Origin: Daedaleopsis sinensis
Taxonomy: Eukaryota; Basidiomycota; Agaricomycetes; Polyporales; Polyporaceae
DNA length: 64,000 bases
Direction of reading: 5' to 3'
Assembly: GCA_033807695.1 (NCBI GenBank)
Contig: CM066308.1
Location: 1,116,001-1,180,000, forward strand
Part shown: piece after piece, positions 60,159 through 64,000 of the stretch
Layout: every line of letters starts with the position of its first letter
Position numbering within the stretch: position 1 is the stretch's first letter
Translations under genes and position numbers: made by a program
Notes under the pieces: generated by a model
Seen by the model: the letters and a program-made list of their open reading frames with translations, nothing else
Told to the model about the DNA's origin: nothing
Databases searched by the model: none

Positions 60159-60172
60159 AAAAAAAAAAAAAA
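60159..60172 (+). repeat. Poly(A) tail of the LINE (14 A)
   Basis: A run of 14 As followed by the right 16-bp target duplication. The last As are shared between the tail and the duplication. Confidence 0.85.
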
Positions 60173-60186
60173 GAAGACAACTCTTG
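60171..60186 (+). repeat. Right copy of the 16-bp target-site duplication
   Basis: AAGAAGACAACTCTTG, matching 4223-4238. It ends 59 bp before the F-box gene ATG. Confidence 0.7.
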
Positions 60187-60245
60187 CACGTCCAACTCCC
60201 ATATCATCTCCGTTCAACTTGTCTCTCACTGCCCAGCACTCCAGC

Positions 60246-61892
60246 ATGGAAAACAGCCAGAACGTTGAAGCCAGAGTACTGCCAGTGGACGCGACCAGTT
60301 GGCTAACTCAAATCCTCGGTACAGAACACACGGCTGCCCCGTACACTCCCGGGGAACTCGCCCAATCCGTCGAAGCTCATTGTGCTACTCGCATCGACGC
60401 CATACGCCTCCTCCAGCAGGAAATCACCTCCCTCCGCTCCATCCACAATGCCTTCTTACCACAGATCGCCCGCTTGCCCGCCGAGCTCCTATGCGAGATC
60501 TTCTTCTACCTCTTTCGCACTGGCAGTCGCCCACCATCGAGAAGGAGCGACCTCCTCAACGCCGCTGCTACTTGCAAGCGGTGGCGCGCAATCGCTTGCG
60601 ACGAGCCGAGGCTCTGGTCGTCCATCCTTCTCAATAATCTCGAACTCACCAAGGTCTCGGTGGTGAGATCCAGGAGCCGACCTCTCACAGTCTTTCTCAG
60701 AGATGCGCCCTGTGGTAAAATTTTCACAACCGTCGAGGTACTTAAGCCGCATGCCCACCGTATCACGTCTGTCGAAGTCACCCACTCGAAGCGCGAAGTT
60801 ATCGCAGGGTTCTTCCAGTTTATGAATGTCGCCGCCCCAATCCTCGAGAGACTCCGCATCTACGACTGCCAGGAAACTGTGCACGGCGGGTCAGCTATCT
60901 CGTCCCTCTTCACACGCCAGACCCCTTCCTTGCGCTACCTCCACTTGCGACAAACAGTCCTCGAACCCTCCTCGATATCTACCACCGAACTCACCGAGCT
61001 CCATATGCAACATTCTTTCCCTTCCTTACTCAGCATTCTCAACATGCTCGAGAAATGTCCCAAGCTCCAAAAGCTCAGCGTATACTCCCGCCACTTCCGC
61101 CACAATGTAGCGCAGCCTGCCGCTGGCCGTGTGGTGGACCTGCTATCGCTGCGGCAGCTCTGCGTGAGCACCGATCAGGGCTTACTGTCCCATCTCTCCC
61201 TCCCGTCGACAGCCATCCTCCGCATGAATCTCTTCACGACCGAAGGCACCGAGTTCGAGTTCCCTAACTTCAGCCACCTCACCAATATACCCTGTGTGAG
61301 GGACCTGCGACGCCTGGAGGTCGTCTGGGACGACCGCACCCGGACCGTCATCTTCCGTGCATCACGCTACCCGGAGCAGCACGCCGTGCCCGACGTAGAG
61401 GTCGTTCTCGCGCTTGACGACGAGCGGTCTCCAGACCGCGTCTTCCAGATGATTATATCCGACTTCGCGGTGTCACAGCCTGTCGAGGTGTGTGTGTTCC
61501 GCCCCGGAGTCCACACCACCCTCGACCTCAACATATGGATAGGCATGCTGCTGAGGCTCCGAAGCGTCGTGACGTTGCGCCTCGTGGATCCGAGCGCGCA
61601 GACCGCCGCGAATCTGCTGGCCGCCCTCGGTAGGCACCGGGATGGCTACTACGCACGACCCGATCCGGGCAGGTTCCAAGTGTGCTCGGGCCTGGAGACG
61701 CTGGAGCTGTTTGACTTGGCTTGGGCGCAGAACGTCACGACGTCCTTGGAGAAGATGATCGAGACGAGGCAGTGGCACCTGAGTGCGTTGAGGGAAGTGC
61801 ATGTGTTTGGTGCTCGCGGTGCTTCGGAGCAGGTGGCGGCTGTTATCCGGGGAGATTTACCGCAGATACAGGTGCTGTTTGACTCTGCCTGA
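60246..61892 (+). CDS. F-box protein, intronless, 548 aa
   Basis: Likely substrate-recognition subunit of an SCF ubiquitin ligase. The start is the first ATG (MENSQNVEARVLPVDATSWL); an open frame upstream has no ATG. Residues 50-75 form a helix (RIDAIRLLQQEITSLRSIHN), typical just before the F-box in mushroom proteins. The F-box is at about 77-125: LPAELLCEIFFYL, then AATCKRWRAIACDEPRLWSS. The remaining 420 residues have loosely spaced leucine-rich segments (LRYLHLRQTVLEPSSISTTE, LKKLSVYS-like) as in LRR-type F-box proteins; no repeat count is safe. Its promoter region has been split by the transposon complex: only 59 bp separate the LINE duplication from the ATG, so expression is probably altered or driven from transposon sequence. 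Confidence 0.85.
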   Translation: MENSQNVEARVLPVDATSWLTQILGTEHTAAPYTPGELAQSVEAHCATRIDAIRLLQQEITSLRSIHNAFLPQIARLPAELLCEIFFYLFRTGSRPPSRRSDLLNAAATCKRWRAIACDEPRLWSSILLNNLELTKVSVVRSRSRPLTVFLRDAPCGKIFTTVEVLKPHAHRITSVEVTHSKREVIAGFFQFMNVAAPILERLRIYDCQETVHGGSAISSLFTRQTPSLRYLHLRQTVLEPSSISTTELTELHMQHSFPSLLSILNMLEKCPKLQKLSVYSRHFRHNVAQPAAGRVVDLLSLRQLCVSTDQGLLSHLSLPSTAILRMNLFTTEGTEFEFPNFSHLTNIPCVRDLRRLEVVWDDRTRTVIFRASRYPEQHAVPDVEVVLALDDERSPDRVFQMIISDFAVSQPVEVCVFRPGVHTTLDLNIWIGMLLRLRSVVTLRLVDPSAQTAANLLAALGRHRDGYYARPDPGRFQVCSGLETLELFDLAWAQNVTTSLEKMIETRQWHLSALREVHVFGARGASEQVAAVIRGDLPQIQVLFDSA

Positions 61893-63535
61893 CCTGACCT
61901 GGCTGGGACAGTGCATTGTGTATCGGCTACGTCTCATGCAGGATGTTGCTTGTATTCCCCCCCCCCCCCCCCCCCCCCCCCGGCACTCAGGCTGACATCT
62001 GGCTGACACTCAGGGTGTAAATGAATCGCATTCGAGTTGTATGTATGTAATTATTGTCATGATGCTCGCTGCAGGCAGCCGTAATCTTCATGGCAGATGA
62101 GCGATTGCGTGCGATTGGGGGTCATTTAGAACGGTTTTATAGATCATGACGGTGGATTGAGCTTCGCCAGGGGACAGTTAGGTAACCGTTTCTTCTGACA
62201 GTAGCTGCCCCTATTATTTTAGTAGTTAGCTAGTACTGCCCTACGCCTTTCTCCGACGCGTCACTGTGTCGTTCAACAGAATCAACACAGTTCTAACTTC
62301 TGATGCTGCTGGTCGCCGTGGTGGTGGTCACTGGTTAAGTAACGGGCGCCTGCATACATCCTGGAGGATACGAGAGGATACGGCGTGTTTTAAATGCTCC
62401 AGTTCGACGACAAGTCCTCTTCTTCCTCATTTCGATTTCATACTGCGAGTAAGTAGGTAGTAGCCCAAGCTGTACCGATCTGTCCGACTCGCGTGGACTA
62501 CATTCGGAGGACTTTGTATGTGTCGTTGTGAGTATGAACCTGAGAAGCCACTGACACGCAGGCCATCGCACGCAAGACTCCATGTAGCAGGATCGGATGA
62601 TTAGAAGCTCGGACCTGGCAAGCGCACTCATGCTCGCCTCGGATGGATCACGGAAGCGTCAGACAGAATGCTCAGCGTGGGGCCTTGGGCGTACGGATAC
62701 TGGCAGTGGTATGTGTCAATAAGGGTTATATGCTTAGGGTACCGAGGGTATTAACGAGCGATAGGTTCCAACAGGTGCACGCGGCACGGAGACGACGCAG
62801 CAAACACAACGACCAGCTAGTAGAGGAGGAGGAAATCGAACCGGGGAGGGACACGAGACTCAGGAGGGTGCAAGGGCGGGAGAAGGCAAAACAGAAGTGT
62901 GGGGGCGGAGGCGGAGGCGGAAGCGCAGAGCAATAAGTGAGCTAATGAAGGGCGCAAGGCGTGCGGCGGACAGGACACAGTCGTACACCTACGTACAGCA
63001 CGGGAGAAGCGAATGCTAGGGCGGGCGGGAGGGGCTTCGAAAGCGAGAGCGAGAGGGAGGAAGGTGGGGAGCGGGCAGTGGATGGAGGACGGCGGATGGC
63101 GGAGAGTGCGGAAAGTTTCGGTTAGTATGGGACTAGGGTAGCGATTGGCGGGGCTGGGGACAGGGTCCAGAGTGAAGGACGAACGGAGCAGTGGGTGCTC
63201 CAGGCCGGGTAGCGATGGACACTTCGCTCCGCGTGCATGGGGTAAAAGAATCTGGCGGCTAGTAGTGACAATGCAATGAAGGCCGGAGGAAGAGCATGTT
63301 ATGTATATAGAGGTGGGTGCGGGGGATGCCATGAAAAGTGCAACTATGCTGAACATGAACCTGGAACCTTGAACATGGGCGGGCAATGATGTGGAGATGG
63401 AGATCCGAACGAGACAAGCAGGATAGCAGGCGAGCGTGTCACCCGTCCATAAACACAGAGGGACAAAAGGGAAAGAACGACGAAGGCAATCGCGCGCAAA
63501 CGCAGACGCAGATGCAAATGCGACAGACCGTAATA
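61893..63535. other. Intergenic region between the F-box gene and the CaaX-protein gene
   Basis: It holds the 3' flanks of both genes and a poly(C) run. A 261-codon minus-strand open stretch (62817-63602) overlaps the CaaX gene end in another frame, is Ser/Pro/Leu-rich and lacks a domain; I take it as a shadow. No RNA gene seen. Confidence 0.45.
61957..61981 (+). repeat. Poly(C) tract, 25 bp
   Basis: An uninterrupted run of 25 C residues 65 bp after the F-box stop codon. Its length is prone to sequencing error and to slippage. Confidence 0.9.
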
Positions 63536-64000
63536 TCACATAATAACACATTTGCAGCAGCCGCCTGACTCTTCCTCGGTCACAGGTTGCTGTGGCTTCC
63601 ACGTGTGCGGCTCTGCGACCATGGACTGCATGGGCTGCATGAGCTGTGGTGAAGGCGACGGGACGGACTGCGTGTAGTGCGAGAAAGGCGGGGGAGACTC
63701 TACGCGACTCGAGTTCGACAGGTCCTTCGTGAGTGGAAGCGAGGTTGACGGCTGGGACACCATGCGCTGGTCGGTCGGGGGCCCCAGCCGCTCTCGCTGC
63801 GGCGCGAGGGGCCTCTGCCCGAACTCGTCCATGGGGATCTGTTCAGGATTCGCACTGTATCTTTTTCGGTACTTCGTGGGGTCATATCCGAATGTGCCGG
63901 GTGCCTTGGACACACATCGTGAGCAGACACGTCACGGTCTAGACGGCCCGGTGACCAAGTGGACTTACCGGTTCGATGACCTCGGGCTCCGGGTCCTTCG
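63536..64000 (-). CDS. 3' end of a gene for a CaaX-box (prenylated) protein, partial
   Basis: Last exon 63904-63536 (122 codons plus stop) and part of the preceding exon (64000-63969), joined across a 64-bp intron with GTAAGT donor in phase 0. The gene continues beyond the window. The visible product reads KDPEPEVIEP, then APGTFGYDPTKYRKRYSANP, a disordered Pro/Ser/Gln-rich region, and ends EESGGCCKCVIM. CVIM is a CaaX box; Met at the last position favours farnesylation, and the two cysteines just before are possible palmitoylation sites. The protein is therefore probably membrane-anchored on the cytosolic face. I do not recognise the family from this tail. Confidence 0.7.

Larger units (their letters stand above)
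4239..60172 (+). mobile_element. Tad-like LINE carrying nested insertions (55.9 kb between duplications)
   Basis: Non-LTR retrotransposon on the plus strand: ORF1 with a CCHC knuckle and RGG tail, ORF2 with APE-type endonuclease, reverse transcriptase, RNase H and CCHC, and a 14-A tail at 60159-60172. Endonuclease plus RNase H with a gag-like ORF1 fits the Tad clade. The 3' boundary is firm. The 5' boundary at 4239 rests on the 16-bp duplication and means that roughly 10 kb or more of the DNA between 4239 and 16498 is secondary insertion; I could not delimit those insertions exactly. The Gypsy array at 18217-54300 is a certain secondary insertion. Confidence 0.65.

Noticed and set aside
62817..63602. 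261-codon minus-strand open frame
   Set aside because: Runs across the CaaX gene end in another frame, with skewed Ser/Pro/Leu composition and no domain.

Overview
The window is from a filamentous basidiomycete (Agaricomycete-like) genome. Four things point there: introns are dense and very short (about 40-60 bp, GT..AG, often with a CTNAC-like branch site); the F-box/LRR-like gene is of the expanded mushroom type; the non-LTR element is Tad-like; and a Ty3/Gypsy element carries a fungal Zn2Cys6-type protein. I see no bacterial operon features, rRNA, tRNA or CRISPR array. All similarities were judged by eye, without database searches.

Host DNA frames a very large nested transposon complex. 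On the left (391-1927) is an eight-exon geranylgeranyltransferase type I beta subunit gene (CDC43-like), then a doubtful minus-strand reading frame (2631-3044). On the right are an intronless F-box gene (60246-61892) and the 3' end of a minus-strand gene whose product ends in the CaaX box CVIM (63536-64000).

A 16-bp direct repeat at 4223-4238 and 60171-60186, the second copy directly after a poly(A) run, is best read as the target-site duplication of the LINE. About 55.9 kb of DNA then sits only 59 bp upstream of the F-box ATG. The LINE consists of ORF1 (16499-18216 plus 54305-54509), ORF2 with endonuclease, reverse transcriptase, RNase H and CCHC (about 54809-60013), and the poly(A) tail. 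Its 5' part has been swollen by other insertions: an inverted-repeat segment, an ASCH/PUA-like gene with a dead paralogue, two apparently intact multi-exon genes of unknown function (10448-11394 plus; 11795-12991 minus), a two-exon reading frame that may be the ORF1 N-terminus (14346-14896), and an AT-rich segment.

ORF1 is split by a 36,084-bp Ty3/Gypsy array (18217-54300) flanked by the 4-bp duplication ACGG; removing the array and one ACGG restores the ORF1 frame exactly. The array holds three near-identical copies of one element. Copy C (41587-54300, minus, 12.7 kb, 907-bp LTRs) is complete. Copies A (18217-29793, minus) and B (29794-41566, plus) are fused head to head in an 11.6-kb-arm palindrome with a 196-bp spacer, and both lack a 5' LTR. 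The 3' LTR of B is followed by a primer-binding-site-like tail, as expected of a reverse transcription intermediate.

The most novel feature is the element's cargo. Between pol and the 3' LTR lie three genes in antisense orientation, with five introns in total and TATA-like promoters. They are bounded by two identical copies of the 14-nt polypurine tract. Because these introns are antisense to the genomic RNA they would survive retrotransposition. Gag and Pol meet at a TGATG stop/start overlap, and about 700 nt of leader contains no ATG before the gag start.
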